Shown one piece after another: positions 52,214-60,787 of a DNA stretch of 64,000 bases. The translations under genes were made by a program, and so were the position numbers. Each line of letters begins with the position of its first letter. The stretch's first letter is position 1. Source of the DNA: Flagellimonas sediminis (GTDB lineage: Bacteria; Bacteroidota; Bacteroidia; Flavobacteriales; Flavobacteriaceae). The notes beneath the pieces were generated by a model. That model ran no database searches. It saw only the letters and a program-made list of their open reading frames with translations, and was not told where the DNA came from. Location of the stretch: the NCBI RefSeq assembly GCF_010500845.1, contig NZ_JAAAMI010000001.1:62001-126000 (forward strand), read 5' to 3'.

Positions 52214-54661
52214 ATGTACCCTAGATCTAAAAAAAGGTTTACGCTAAAAATAATCTTCAGTTATATGGCCCTCGGCATGTTGGCGTTGTTGGCCGCATAT
52301 TTTATCTATGATGAATTCAAAAACTACACGTCAACCCAAACTAAAGGGGATGATAACCTTAAATTATTGCGTACCAACGAACTGTTGACCAATCTATACG
52401 AGGCGGAAAACCTTTCCAAATTGGCCCTGCAGTCCAAACAACCTAAAGACCTTAAGGCATATGCCCAAAAGGTGGACTCAATCACCGCCTTGATCGATTC
52501 CCTAAAACCTTTGGCCAGAACCAATGTAGGCGACCAAGTTACCAAACTGGACAGCGTTCAACATCTCTTGCAGCAAAAGGTCATCAACAGTGCCGAATTA
52601 CGCAGGCTTAAAGTGAAAAATGAAAACAACGCATCCTTTGATTCCGTTTTAAAGGCCTTTCATAAAATGGAAGTGGATATGGGAAGGATTACCCCGGAAA
52701 CCTTTGCTCCCAACTTTGAACGACTATCCCCCGAAACCCAAGAATCCATTAGGGAATATGTGGCCATCTTGAACAAGAACATCCCAAACTCGGATGGGGG
52801 TTCCAACGCCAATAACATTGATTCCATTTTGGAAGTATCCAAATCCATATTGAACAAAGCAAAGACCCAAACGGCCGCCATGGAACGGTCCATGCTGCAA
52901 AAGGAACTGCAGATTTACCGCACAGATCTGGAACTTTCTCAAAAGATGCGGAGCGTCCTTTCCGATTTTGAACGGGAAATGGTGCAGAATGCCTTTTTGG
53001 ACAATATCACCCAAAAGCAAGCCCTACAGAGAAGTACCCGATTGGCTGGCGGAGCGGTGATACTAGGTTTGATCATCGTTATCCTTTTCACTTTTTTAAT
53101 CTCCAAAGATTATTGGAAAGGACAGCAATATCAAGAACAATTGGAGAAAGAGAAAAAATACTCCGAATCCCTTTTGAAGAGCAGGGAACAGTTGATTTCC
53201 ACAGTGAGCCATGACCTAAGAACACCATTGAATACCATCAGTGGATACTCCGAATTAATGGAACATAGCGGCCTGAACAATAAGCAACTGAACTATTTGA
53301 AGAATGTAAAATCGGCTTCAGGATACGTTAACAATTTAGTCAATGATCTTTTGGATTTTTCAAAACTGGAAGCGGGAAAAGTACAGTTGGAAAAAATGCC
53401 TTTCATACTCTCTCAATTGATCCGTGAGACGGCAGGGCATTTTGATGAAATCAATGACAAGAAAAGCCTTGAACTACTGTTGGAGATTGACGAGCGATTG
53501 AACAAACCCATCATTGACGACCCCTTCCGTATACGACAGATTTTGACCAACCTGATCGGCAACGCCTTTAAGTTCACCCAAAAAGGTTTTGTAAAGGTAT
53601 GGGCCATAGTGGAGGAAAAAAAGGATGGCCCTCGGTTACAGATCAAGGTCATCGACACCGGTATCGGTATTGAAAAAGAGAAACAGGAATTGATTTTTCA
53701 GGAGTTTACACAAGCGGGAAATCAAAACGAGCACAAACAAGGTGGTTATGGCCTAGGGCTCACTATCTCCAAAAAGTTGACGGAACTGTTGGGGGGAAGC
53801 CTGACCTTGAGCAGCGAGGTCAACAAAGGTAGTACCTTCATTTTGGACCTTCCCATTCAATTTTCAGGGCATTATAGGCCTGATAAGGTTACCGAAAAAA
53901 ATGATGCCCTTAACGCTCCCCTTTCAGTATTGGTAATCGATGATGATGAAAACATGCTGGGTCTCATTGCTGAGATCGGCAAGGTCAACCAGATCAAGGT
54001 AAAGACTGTTTCCAGTTTCAAACAGTTGGAACCATCAAGCGTTTTTCAATTTGACAAGGTACTCACTGACATTCAAATGCCCGAAACGGATGGCTTTACC
54101 GTTCTGGGAAAATTAAAAGCAATGGGGTTTGAAAATCCTGTGATTGCCATGACCGGGCAATCCATAACCAAGAAATCCACTTTCATCAGTGCAGGTTTCT
54201 CCGATGTCCTACAAAAACCATTTTCTACCCATATACTACTTTCCGCCCTTGGAATTTCAAACATGCATACAAGACAATCTGAGGATGCCCGTATTCCCCC
54301 ATCTGAAACTTCACTGTTCAGTATCGAGAACATTGCCATGTTTTTGGATGGGCCAAAAGCTGTTCAAGAGGTGCTCCAAGTTTTTATGGAAAATACCCAG
54401 GCAAATTTGGACCTTCTTTTTTCTTCTATCGGGAATTCGGATTACAAGGAATTGCGATCTATTGCCCATAAAATGTTGCCCATGTTCAAGCAACTGGAAG
54501 TATATACCGCAGTGGATGTTCTGGAACGATTGGAACACCTGAACGACGAAACAAAAGGGGAGCAGGTCTATGAAACACTTTCCCAATTGAAACAAATCCT
54601 GACCAAACTCGAATTGGAAATAGGGAAATATTTGATCAAACTTCCAGTTGGTACTGATTGA
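52214..54661 (+). CDS. Hybrid sensor histidine kinase (kinase-receiver-HPt)
   Basis: 815 residues. TMs at about 10-30 and 275-297 flank a mostly helical periplasmic sensor. A coiled-coil linker follows, then the H-box TVSHDLRTPLNTISGY (about 333-348), a HATPase (N, G1 DTGIGI, G2 GGYGLGLTIS), and a receiver with VIDDDENM and phospho-acceptor LTDIQMPETDG (about 615-625). A C-terminal HPt domain has SIAHKMLPMFKQL (His about 755). This is a full phosphorelay chain. It is convergent with and overlaps by 26 bp an NtrC-type regulator, its likely partner. Confidence 0.9.
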   Translation: MYPRSKKRFTLKIIFSYMALGMLALLAAYFIYDEFKNYTSTQTKGDDNLKLLRTNELLTNLYEAENLSKLALQSKQPKDLKAYAQKVDSITALIDSLKPLARTNVGDQVTKLDSVQHLLQQKVINSAELRRLKVKNENNASFDSVLKAFHKMEVDMGRITPETFAPNFERLSPETQESIREYVAILNKNIPNSDGGSNANNIDSILEVSKSILNKAKTQTAAMERSMLQKELQIYRTDLELSQKMRSVLSDFEREMVQNAFLDNITQKQALQRSTRLAGGAVILGLIIVILFTFLISKDYWKGQQYQEQLEKEKKYSESLLKSREQLISTVSHDLRTPLNTISGYSELMEHSGLNNKQLNYLKNVKSASGYVNNLVNDLLDFSKLEAGKVQLEKMPFILSQLIRETAGHFDEINDKKSLELLLEIDERLNKPIIDDPFRIRQILTNLIGNAFKFTQKGFVKVWAIVEEKKDGPRLQIKVIDTGIGIEKEKQELIFQEFTQAGNQNEHKQGGYGLGLTISKKLTELLGGSLTLSSEVNKGSTFILDLPIQFSGHYRPDKVTEKNDALNAPLSVLVIDDDENMLGLIAEIGKVNQIKVKTVSSFKQLEPSSVFQFDKVLTDIQMPETDGFTVLGKLKAMGFENPVIAMTGQSITKKSTFISAGFSDVLQKPFSTHILLSALGISNMHTRQSEDARIPPSETSLFSIENIAMFLDGPKAVQEVLQVFMENTQANLDLLFSSIGNSDYKELRSIAHKMLPMFKQLEVYTAVDVLERLEHLNDETKGEQVYETLSQLKQILTKLELEIGKYLIKLPVGTD

Positions 54662-55979
54662 TCTTGTTATAAAGGGTCTTTCGGGTAATCTGTAAAAGTT
54701 TGGCCGCCTTGCTCTTGTTGAAATTGGTCTGTTTTAATGCCTCCATGATCCGTTCCTTTTCAAAATCCGATTTGGAAAAGATTGGTTCTTGGGTTCCGTT
54801 GACTCCCTGCACTACTTCGTTTGACAAGGCATCGGGTAAAACCATCTCTCCTTGGGAAAAAAGAACGGCACGTTTGATCACATTTTTCATTTCACGAAGG
54901 TTGCCAGGCCAGGAATAATCCAACAACAGTTGCTTGGTTTCTTCGGAAAAATCGAAGACCTCCTTTTCCAATTCCGAATTGGCCCTATCCAAGAAATAGC
55001 TGGCGAATAACAGAATATCTTCTTTTCGTTCCCGCAAGGAAGGTACCTCAATGGAGAATTCGTTCAATCTATGGTACAGGTCTTCCCGAAAGGCTCCATC
55101 ATCAATAGCTACCAAGAGGTTTTCATTGGTGGCTGCGATGATTCTTAGGTCCAAATGGATTTCCTTTGTGCTCCCCACCCTTTTAATCTTTCGTTCCTGA
55201 ATGGCCCTGAGCAATTGTACCTGATGTTCGTAGGACAGGTTTCCCACTTCATCCAAAAAGAGAGTGCCGCCATTGGCCGCTTCAAAATGTCCGACCTTGT
55301 CCTCAATGGCTCCGGTAAAACTGCCCTTCACATGACCGAAAAATTCACTGGTGGCAATTTCCCTGGGTATGGCCCCACAATCCACGGCCACAAAAGGTTG
55401 ATTGCTTCGGTTACTGGCTTTGTGGATGGCATTTGCAGTTACTTCCTTACCAGTTCCACTTTCCCCGGTCAATAGAACGGACATATTGGTAGGAGCCACC
55501 AATTGCACATACTGCTGTAGTTTTTTGGAACTATCGCTTTCTCCTGCCAAAAAGCTGTTTGGATTTTTATTTACCGGTTTTATGGGGGAAGTTTCAACCT
55601 TTTCCTGTTGATTTCCTGTTTGGATGACCAATGCATTGTTGATCACCGTTACAATTTCATCTGGTGTAAAGGGTTTTGAAATGTAATCGAAAGCACCATT
55701 TTTTATGGCATTCACAGCAGTCCGGACTTCGGCGTAGCCTGTCATCAAGATGACTTGGGTTTGGGGCGATTCCTTTTTTACCTGATGAAGGAGGGTAACC
55801 CCATTACCTTTGGGCAACCTCACATCGGAAAGGATCACATCAAAATGGGAAGTTCTCAATTGCTCTTCGGCCTCCTTGATGGTATAACTTGTATACACGT
55901 CAAAACCGTTCCTTGTCAAAAACTTTTCAAGCATTTGACAGAAAGCAGTGTCGTCTTCAATGATCAGGATTTTGGGCAT
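54636..55979 (-). CDS. Sigma-54-dependent response regulator (NtrC family)
   Basis: 447 residues. Receiver domain (about 1-120) with EDD at 8-10 and D in ILSDVRLPKG (about 53). The AAA+ domain (about 142-375) has Walker A GESGTGKE, the sigma-54-contact loop GSFTGA and Walker B GGTLFLDEVG. The Fis-type DNA-binding helix-turn-helix (NKSKAAKLLQITRKTLYNKI, about 424-443) closes the protein. It should activate sigma-54 promoters after phosphorylation, probably by the adjacent hybrid kinase. The PepSY-like gene just upstream is a candidate target. Confidence 0.93.
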   Translation of the reverse strand: MPKILIIEDDTAFCQMLEKFLTRNGFDVYTSYTIKEAEEQLRTSHFDVILSDVRLPKGNGVTLLHQVKKESPQTQVILMTGYAEVRTAVNAIKNGAFDYISKPFTPDEIVTVINNALVIQTGNQQEKVETSPIKPVNKNPNSFLAGESDSSKKLQQYVQLVAPTNMSVLLTGESGTGKEVTANAIHKASNRSNQPFVAVDCGAIPREIATSEFFGHVKGSFTGAIEDKVGHFEAANGGTLFLDEVGNLSYEHQVQLLRAIQERKIKRVGSTKEIHLDLRIIAATNENLLVAIDDGAFREDLYHRLNEFSIEVPSLRERKEDILLFASYFLDRANSELEKEVFDFSEETKQLLLDYSWPGNLREMKNVIKRAVLFSQGEMVLPDALSNEVVQGVNGTQEPIFSKSDFEKERIMEALKQTNFNKSKAAKLLQITRKTLYNKINQYQLEV

Positions 55980-56047
55980 AGCTTAGATATCTAATATACG
56001 ATACCAAAAGCCGATGGGATGGTGCGTCACTTATAAATTTATCACAA

Positions 56048-56073
56048 AAAAGGGCTGTAAATACAGCCCTTTT
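56048..56073 (-). terminator. Terminator of the PepSY-like gene
   Basis: A 12-bp stem (AAAAGGGCTGTA/TACAGCCCTTTT) with loop AA is followed by further T on the reverse strand. It lies 42 bp after the gene's stop and before the NtrC-type gene. Confidence 0.85.
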
Positions 56074-56114
56074 CAACCAAACTAACTAACCTAACACGGT
56101 CTCGAAAACTTAAA

Positions 56115-56417
56115 TTACATGTCGATCCAGTTACCGTCGGCATCGGCATATACGGTTCCTGTAGTACCATCTTCTAGAGATAGATCCAATTTATATTGGT
56201 CCTTCTCATTCTTGTAGGCTTTGTCAATTTTGGCCGTGGGGTAGTTTTTCTCCACAGCTTTTGAAACGGCTTCAGGAAGGGAAGCAACTTCGATTTCCTC
56301 AAAATCCTGGGCAACGATTACTGTGGCGTTATCCACATTAAGTTCTGGAGTTTCTACATTGGCGAAAGCTGAGATTCCTACAAAGGACAATACGGTTGCA
56401 ATTGCTAAATTTTTCAT
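56115..56417 (-). CDS. Small exported PepSY-like protein
   Basis: 100 residues. Signal peptide 1-19 (SAFA-NV), an acidic segment, then a single PepSY-like/BLIP-like fold (about 40-100; LPEAVSKAVEKNYPTAKIDKAYK, then YKLDLSLEDGTTGTVYADADGNWI). PepSY domains bind peptides or regulate proteases in the periplasm. The gene has its own terminator and precedes the NtrC-type regulator on the same strand, an association I recall from other Flavobacteria; it may be that regulator's target or report on envelope state. Confidence 0.82.
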   Translation of the reverse strand: MKNLAIATVLSFVGISAFANVETPELNVDNATVIVAQDFEEIEVASLPEAVSKAVEKNYPTAKIDKAYKNEKDQYKLDLSLEDGTTGTVYADADGNWIDM

Positions 56418-56453
56418 GGTATATGATTTTAATGTTTTACTTGCTTAGGTATA

Positions 56454-56470
56454 TGAAAATCCAATGCCAG
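56454..56470 (-). promoter_or_regulatory. Weak sigma-54-like promoter before the PepSY-like gene
   Basis: The reverse strand reads CTGGCATTGGATTTTCA. It has CTGGCA at -24 and TTTCA where the consensus has TTGCA at -12, at the right spacing, so the key GC is TC. It would start a transcript about 25 nt before the ATG. The match is imperfect; the nearby NtrC-family regulator makes it worth noting. Confidence 0.3.
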
Positions 56471-56593
56471 AATTCAGCACCATGCCAAATTCCATTTTAC
56501 TCTTTGATTATCAATAATTTAAAAAATCAGTGGATTTTTACAACTGTGTAAAAATGTGTAATTATCAGGTTGTAGTGTGTAAAAAGTAAACAA

Positions 56594-56617
56594 GAAAGGC
56601 CGCTTTCGCGGCCTTTC
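56594..56617 (-). terminator. Hairpin after the 41-residue membrane protein gene
   Basis: A perfect 10-bp GC-rich stem (GAAAGGCCGC/GCGGCCTTTC) with loop TTTC. The following reverse-strand T run is interrupted (TTGTTTACTTTTT). The stretch 56418-56693 holds only this hairpin and promoter-like DNA. Confidence 0.65.
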
Positions 56618-56693
56618 CTCCTGACCAACTATAGTCACAAGGAAAAAAGACTATTTATAGGGTTGGCAGAAATGGACAATACATGGATAGTGT

Positions 56694-56819
56694 TTAGTTA
56701 GCATCATCCGGATGTTTTCTTTTATCCTTTTCTTTTTTAATTTTTAAATACGATAACAACATATATATCGCCATGGCCAATGAGACCAGGTTGAAAAACA
56801 GAATTATTTTAAAGAGCAT
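56694..56819 (-). CDS. Unrecognised 41-residue single-TM membrane protein
   Basis: ATG at 56817-56819, stop TAA at 56694-56696. A GAAGG purine run ends 1 bp before the ATG. Residues 1-24 are strongly hydrophobic (MLFKIILFFNLVSLAMAIYM...), one transmembrane helix; residues 26-41 are highly charged (KIKKEKDKRKHPDDAN), so the positive C-terminus would face the cytoplasm. Clean hydrophobic/charged partition and a downstream hairpin support a real gene. Function unknown; it lies in the cluster of small units beside the PepSY-like gene. Confidence 0.55.
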   Translation of the reverse strand: MLFKIILFFNLVSLAMAIYMLLSYLKIKKEKDKRKHPDDAN

Positions 56820-56853
56820 ACCTTCATTATTGTGGACCGCCATTTTGGTTCAA

Positions 56854-56884
56854 AAGAGAGCTGCACTAGGCGTACAGCTCTCTT
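56854..56884 (-). terminator. Hairpin upstream of the 41-residue protein gene
   Basis: AAGAGAGCTG pairs with CAGCTCTCTT across an 11-base loop, followed on the reverse strand by TTTTG. It would end a short upstream transcript from the 56885-57036 region. Confidence 0.5.
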
Positions 56885-56924
56885 AACCAAATCAACCAAC
56901 CTAAAGCAAGACAACCCGCAAGGA

Positions 56925-56969
56925 TTATCTATTTTTTCCATTACGCGAAAACAGCTGATCCAAATACAT
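56925..56969 (-). CDS. Possible 14-residue peptide
   Basis: The reverse strand has AAAAGGATTGA directly before ATG 56967-56969, then a 14-codon frame (MYLDQLFSRNGKNR) ending TAA at 56925. An unusually good Shine-Dalgarno-like AAGGA and a hairpin 41 bp downstream are the only support. A frame this short can arise by chance; a non-coding RNA is equally possible. Confidence 0.2.
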   Translation of the reverse strand: MYLDQLFSRNGKNR

Positions 56970-57036
56970 TCAATCCTTTTCGAGTATACCTTATTCGACA
57001 CCTTTTAAAGGAAGTGGTCACCAAGAAAACAAAAAA

Positions 57037-57068
57037 AAGATCCGCTGTTTATATGAACAGCGGATCTT
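57037..57068 (-). terminator. Terminator of the ATPase-DUF4301 gene
   Basis: A 13-bp perfect stem (AAGATCCGCTGTT/AACAGCGGATCTT) with loop TATATG is followed on the reverse strand by at least six T. Confidence 0.9.
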
Positions 57069-57088
57069 ACATTTTGATTGTCTGGTAC

Positions 57089-59188
57089 TTACGCTTGGTG
57101 GCTCGGTTTTAAAAGATCGTTCACCGTTTTCACCGGGTTGAAGGTCACCAATGGAACTTCAACAAAAAGAGTATTCCAGAATGCCATACCCCCGTTCCAA
57201 AGTCCGGGTAGCTCCAGCGCTTTTAGTTCCTTTCCTTCTTGCGTTTTACTTGTAATGAAGCCTTGCTTTTCGTCCACATAATCCAACAGATGGTACTTCT
57301 CTCCCTTATGGTTGCGCACACCGCAGACCAAATCCACAGGGTTAAAATGTGTTGAGTTTTTGAGTAGGGAAGCCTGTTGGTCATCATCCATATCAATTTG
57401 GGCGGACTCGATAATCTGGAGTGAAATGTTGCCGTCGCCATCTTCGATCCAGAAGGGTCCCCCACCGGGTTCGCCTTCGTTCTTCACCATTCCGCAAATA
57501 CGAATCGGGCGATTTATCCTATCCTTCAATACGGAAAGCTGTTCGTCAACGTCCATGTCATCGAAATCATTTGGCATCCTCACATTCAGGTCCTTTTCCA
57601 AAAACTCCTTGATCTCTTCAGATTTGGCAATGGAAACGTCCCCTTCATCCAAAAGTTTGGCATAGCCAAAGGCCTTGTTCTGAACCTTGGCCAAAACGCC
57701 TGCCAGCATTTTTTTGCTGTTGGCCACTTGTTCCAAATTTTTATCGATGACTACATTATCGATGTTCTTGATGAAGATGATATCGGCATCCTGATCATTA
57801 AGGTTCTCGATCAAAGCACCATGTCCTCCTGGCCTGAACAATAAGGAACCATCCCCATTTTTGAAAGGTTGGTTGTCCAAACCAACGGCAATGGTATCGG
57901 TCGATGGTTTTTGATTGGAATAGCTGATATCGAATTTTGTATCGGTCAGCTTTGCTATTTTGGGAGCAACTTTGGATTCTTCTTCAGCGAACATCTCATC
58001 ATGCTGTTCGGAAACCGTGAAGTGCAAATTTGCTTTCCCCGATGTTTTAGCATACAGTGCTGCCTCTTTCAAATGTTCTTCAAAAGGGGTTGCACTTCCT
58101 GTTTCATACCTATGGAACGGCAATAATCCTTTCGGATAAAAACCGTAATTGAGTCCACTTTCCACCAACATTTCCTTCACGAATAGATAAGCTTCCTCAT
58201 CTTTGTTTGCTGCCTTACCTTTTATCCTTTCCATGATCAGATCATAAAAAGGGAATTTCGGCATTTGTTCCACAAACTTTTGCGCGTCATTATCCCCGGT
58301 CCGAGCAATGTAATCGGATAGACTTTCTTTTTTAGGGTCGAAGGCATCCAAAAAGTTGAACATGGCCTTGAACATTCGGGATGCGGCACCGGAGGCCGGA
58401 ACAAATTTCAAAAGATCCAAGTTACCCCTGTGGTCCTCAAAATATTGAACCAGATCGTTTTGTTCCTTGTCAGAAAATCGGAGGATACCGTTGCCCACAA
58501 CGGCGGCCTTGACCAATTTCACAAATGGGATGCCTTCCTTGAAAGTCTCAATTTGGCGTATCACTTTTTCCTTGGTAATTCCTTTGGAATCCAATTGTTC
58601 CAAGTCTTTCGGACTCAATGTTATCATGTTCTGGAGAAGTTTATCAATGTGTTCTATTGCCTTTTTTAGCCTAGTGGCCTTATCTCCCTTTAAAATAATA
58701 AAATTCCGATGATATTTCTCCAATGATTCTTTGAAATACGCATACATTCGTTCACGTTCATCCGGTTTGTCCCGAAGATCGTCCGCCACCCAAGGGGTAT
58801 CTATATAGGTCAGTAAATACAGATCATAACTGTTCCTCAATGCGTATTTTTCCAAAATGGGATCGCAGGTACCCGTGTAATATGCCTCCGAATAGACTTT
58901 CGTCTCCAACAAATCGGTATCGCAAATGAGTACCTTATTGGCTTTTTTGGCCAATCGGTTTTCCAGTTCCATTTGTCCGTAGGCTATTGGGACCAGATCT
59001 TTGGGTTCGCAGGTCTTTTGTTCCCTGTCCCATTTATCCTGAAGGTACTCCCGGGCATATTCGGGCACCCATTCTGTATTGTAATGTTCGGCCAATTGGG
59101 CCGCCAAAGTTGTCTTTCCCGTGGATTCAGGTCCAAATAGGACTATTTTGATGAGGTTTGAAGGCTGTTGCCCAAGTTTTTCTTCCAT
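57089..59188 (-). CDS. NadR/Ttd14-like kinase ATPase fused to DUF4301
   Basis: 699 residues from ATG 59186-59188. Residues 1-187 form a small P-loop ATPase of the NadR ribosylnicotinamide-kinase type: Walker A GPESTGKTTL (about 19-28), VPEYAREYL and CDTDLLETKVY. Residues 188-699 are a DUF4301 domain beginning at an internal Met (MITLSPKDLEQL) and containing VPASGAASRMFKA and GGHGALIENLN. I know these mainly as separate neighbours; here the frame runs through without a stop. The gene overlaps pnuC by 46 bp and belongs to its operon, so the kinase may trap the vitamin that PnuC imports. Confidence 0.85.
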   Translation of the reverse strand: MEEKLGQQPSNLIKIVLFGPESTGKTTLAAQLAEHYNTEWVPEYAREYLQDKWDREQKTCEPKDLVPIAYGQMELENRLAKKANKVLICDTDLLETKVYSEAYYTGTCDPILEKYALRNSYDLYLLTYIDTPWVADDLRDKPDERERMYAYFKESLEKYHRNFIILKGDKATRLKKAIEHIDKLLQNMITLSPKDLEQLDSKGITKEKVIRQIETFKEGIPFVKLVKAAVVGNGILRFSDKEQNDLVQYFEDHRGNLDLLKFVPASGAASRMFKAMFNFLDAFDPKKESLSDYIARTGDNDAQKFVEQMPKFPFYDLIMERIKGKAANKDEEAYLFVKEMLVESGLNYGFYPKGLLPFHRYETGSATPFEEHLKEAALYAKTSGKANLHFTVSEQHDEMFAEEESKVAPKIAKLTDTKFDISYSNQKPSTDTIAVGLDNQPFKNGDGSLLFRPGGHGALIENLNDQDADIIFIKNIDNVVIDKNLEQVANSKKMLAGVLAKVQNKAFGYAKLLDEGDVSIAKSEEIKEFLEKDLNVRMPNDFDDMDVDEQLSVLKDRINRPIRICGMVKNEGEPGGGPFWIEDGDGNISLQIIESAQIDMDDDQQASLLKNSTHFNPVDLVCGVRNHKGEKYHLLDYVDEKQGFITSKTQEGKELKALELPGLWNGGMAFWNTLFVEVPLVTFNPVKTVNDLLKPSHQA

Positions 59189-59784
59189 GCTAGATATCCC
59201 TGTATGGCCAAAACGGTAAAAATGAGGTATTGCAAAGAGAACATGCCCCATCCCCTATAAGCGTACAAAGGTACGGTTATTAGGTCACCTATGATCCATA
59301 GTGTCCAGTTTTCAAGTTTCTTGTTGGCCATGTACCACATTCCGGTAAAAAATATACCGGAGGTAACAATATCTACATAATTGGTAGGGCCAATATCCGC
59401 TCCAAATGCCACATAAACACCATAGGTAACCAACATGGTGAGCAGAAAAAATCCAAATCCTACCCATTTTTCCCTGATATTGGTCCGGGTGATGTGGACC
59501 ACAGGCTGTCGGTCATCCTTTCTTCTGGCCCAGTTCCACCAACCATAAATACTCATGATGGAATAGTAGAAGTTCATCATCATGTCCCCAAAAAGGCTAT
59601 CCGTAAAAAAAATGTACGTGGTAATCACGGTGGCCACCAAGCCAGTTGGGTATACCAAAATATCCTCTTTTTTGGCATATACAACGCTAGCAATCCCAAA
59701 GAAAAAAGCCGTGGCTTCCAGTATGATCAACGACAGTTCCCTATCCTCATAGGGTCCCAGAAAAAAATCAAAAATGGGGTTCAT
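59143..59784 (-). CDS. pnuC: PnuC-family vitamin transporter (nicotinamide riboside or thiamine)
   Basis: A 213-residue inner-membrane protein with about seven hydrophobic segments and the PnuC hallmark WWNW (YGWWNWARR, about 81-89). PnuC proteins let an uncharged vitamin form through and rely on a cytoplasmic kinase to trap it. Homologues called PnuT carry thiamine. Here the gene lies between a thiamine-binding protein (17-bp overlap) and the kinase fusion (46-bp overlap), so thiamine is a real alternative to nicotinamide riboside. I cannot settle it from the motif. Confidence 0.88.
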   Translation of the reverse strand: MNPIFDFFLGPYEDRELSLIILEATAFFFGIASVVYAKKEDILVYPTGLVATVITTYIFFTDSLFGDMMMNFYYSIMSIYGWWNWARRKDDRQPVVHITRTNIREKWVGFGFFLLTMLVTYGVYVAFGADIGPTNYVDIVTSGIFFTGMWYMANKKLENWTLWIIGDLITVPLYAYRGWGMFSLQYLIFTVLAIQGYLAWKKNLGNSLQTSSK

Positions 59785-60034
59785 AGTCGCTTCTGTCAGA
59801 TTTCACGAGCTTCATGGTCAGTACTACATGATCTAAATTTTCAAAAGCTTCCTTGATTTCAGATTGAAGCAGCTCCATGACCCTGTCATAATCCCCATAC
59901 ACTTGGGTACTCAACGGATTTTCCAATACCGTGAGACCGGAAGCGCGTAAATTTTTGATAAAGGCTATGATCGGGGGTTCAAAATCGTCTTGAAGCGGGG
60001 TTAAGGTAAGTTCGGCGGATATTTTCATGGGCAT
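59768..60034 (-). CDS. Thiamine-binding protein of the MTH1187/YkoF-like family
   Basis: An 88-residue single-domain protein: KISAELTLTPL, then FEPPIIAFIKNLRASGLTVLENPLSTQVYG, then LDHVVLTMKLVKSDRS. This is the ferredoxin-like MTH1187 fold, whose YkoF relatives bind thiamine or its pyrimidine part. It is cytoplasmic, having no signal peptide. It is the first gene of an operon with pnuC and the kinase-DUF4301 fusion, overlapping pnuC by 17 bp. It suggests that the operon handles thiamine. Confidence 0.82.
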   Translation of the reverse strand: MPMKISAELTLTPLQDDFEPPIIAFIKNLRASGLTVLENPLSTQVYGDYDRVMELLQSEIKEAFENLDHVVLTMKLVKSDRSDYEPHF

Positions 60035-60071
60035 GGTTGCAATTCACAGGCAAAACTACTAAAAGAAATCG

Positions 60072-60719
60072 TCATCCACCCATCATCTTAAGGGCATACA
60101 CACAAGTAAACCCCTCAAATTCCAAAAACTCGATTTCGTATTGCGACTTTTTACCCTTATACAAGATCTCGGCAACGGTCCGTCCATCGGCAAAGGCAAA
60201 ATCCATGACATTGATGTGCCTTAAAAAACTGAGCCCCTGTTGCGCATAAATTTTATACAGGGATTCCTTGGCACCCCAGACAATGGTCAATTTTCTCATA
60301 ATGGCCTCGGTATTCGCCAAAGTTTTATATTCATCAATAGGGGTGAATTTATGTGCGATTCTAAGGATCTTGTCGCGCTGCATTTCTATGTCAATACCCA
60401 CCTCATCGGTTTCGCTTACAATGATTCCCGTAAAATTGTGCGAATGGGTTATGGATATATGATTTCCATCTTTTAGATGGGGCTTTCCAAAATCATCGTA
60501 AACAAGGTCCTTGTCCTCATATCCGGCCAAGGCCAATAAGTGTCTGATACTCAAGAATGCCCTTCGGTGTGCTTCCGATTTCATGCCGTCCATACGGTTT
60601 TGACAGTGCTGTGTGAGCTCCACATTCTTGGCCAGTTGTTTCTCTGGTTCGGTCACCTTCCAGATATAGACTTTGGTTGTTGGGGAAACTGTTATGGTTT
60701 TGTAAATGGGCATGACCAA
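60072..60719 (-). CDS. 4'-phosphopantetheinyl transferase superfamily protein
   Basis: 215 residues (an ATG two codons in, at 60713, is an equal choice). The Mg/CoA-binding motifs are VGIDIEMQRDKI (about 112-123) and VWGAKESLYKIY (about 149-160), preceded by ISITHSHNF. It would transfer phosphopantetheine from CoA to carrier proteins. Length fits the Sfp-like monomeric group rather than AcpS. It is the gene upstream of the thiamine-binding operon on the same strand, with a 37-bp gap. Confidence 0.88.
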   Translation of the reverse strand: MVMPIYKTITVSPTTKVYIWKVTEPEKQLAKNVELTQHCQNRMDGMKSEAHRRAFLSIRHLLALAGYEDKDLVYDDFGKPHLKDGNHISITHSHNFTGIIVSETDEVGIDIEMQRDKILRIAHKFTPIDEYKTLANTEAIMRKLTIVWGAKESLYKIYAQQGLSFLRHINVMDFAFADGRTVAEILYKGKKSQYEIEFLEFEGFTCVYALKMMGG

Positions 60720-60735
60720 AAATTAAGCGAATTTG

Positions 60736-60743
60736 TATCTTTG
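60736..60743 (+). promoter_or_regulatory. Candidate -7 box for ahcY
   Basis: TATCTTTG, an exact TAnnTTTG match, lies 45 bp upstream of the ahcY ATG. No clear -33 TTG is present. I see no SAH/SAM riboswitch-like structure in the short leader. Confidence 0.5.
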
Positions 60744-60787
60744 TCGCACTATAAAAGCGAAGCTACAAAAGTAAATTTATATAAAGT

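Noticed and set aside
56804..57001. 65-codon GTG-initiated frame on the minus strand
   Set aside because: It runs through the hairpin at 56854-56884 and into the 41-residue gene in another frame, with no hydrophobic or domain pattern. The separate small units explain the region better.
60720..60787. SAM/SAH riboswitch before ahcY
   Set aside because: The leader is only about 40 nt and contains no recognisable aptamer core.
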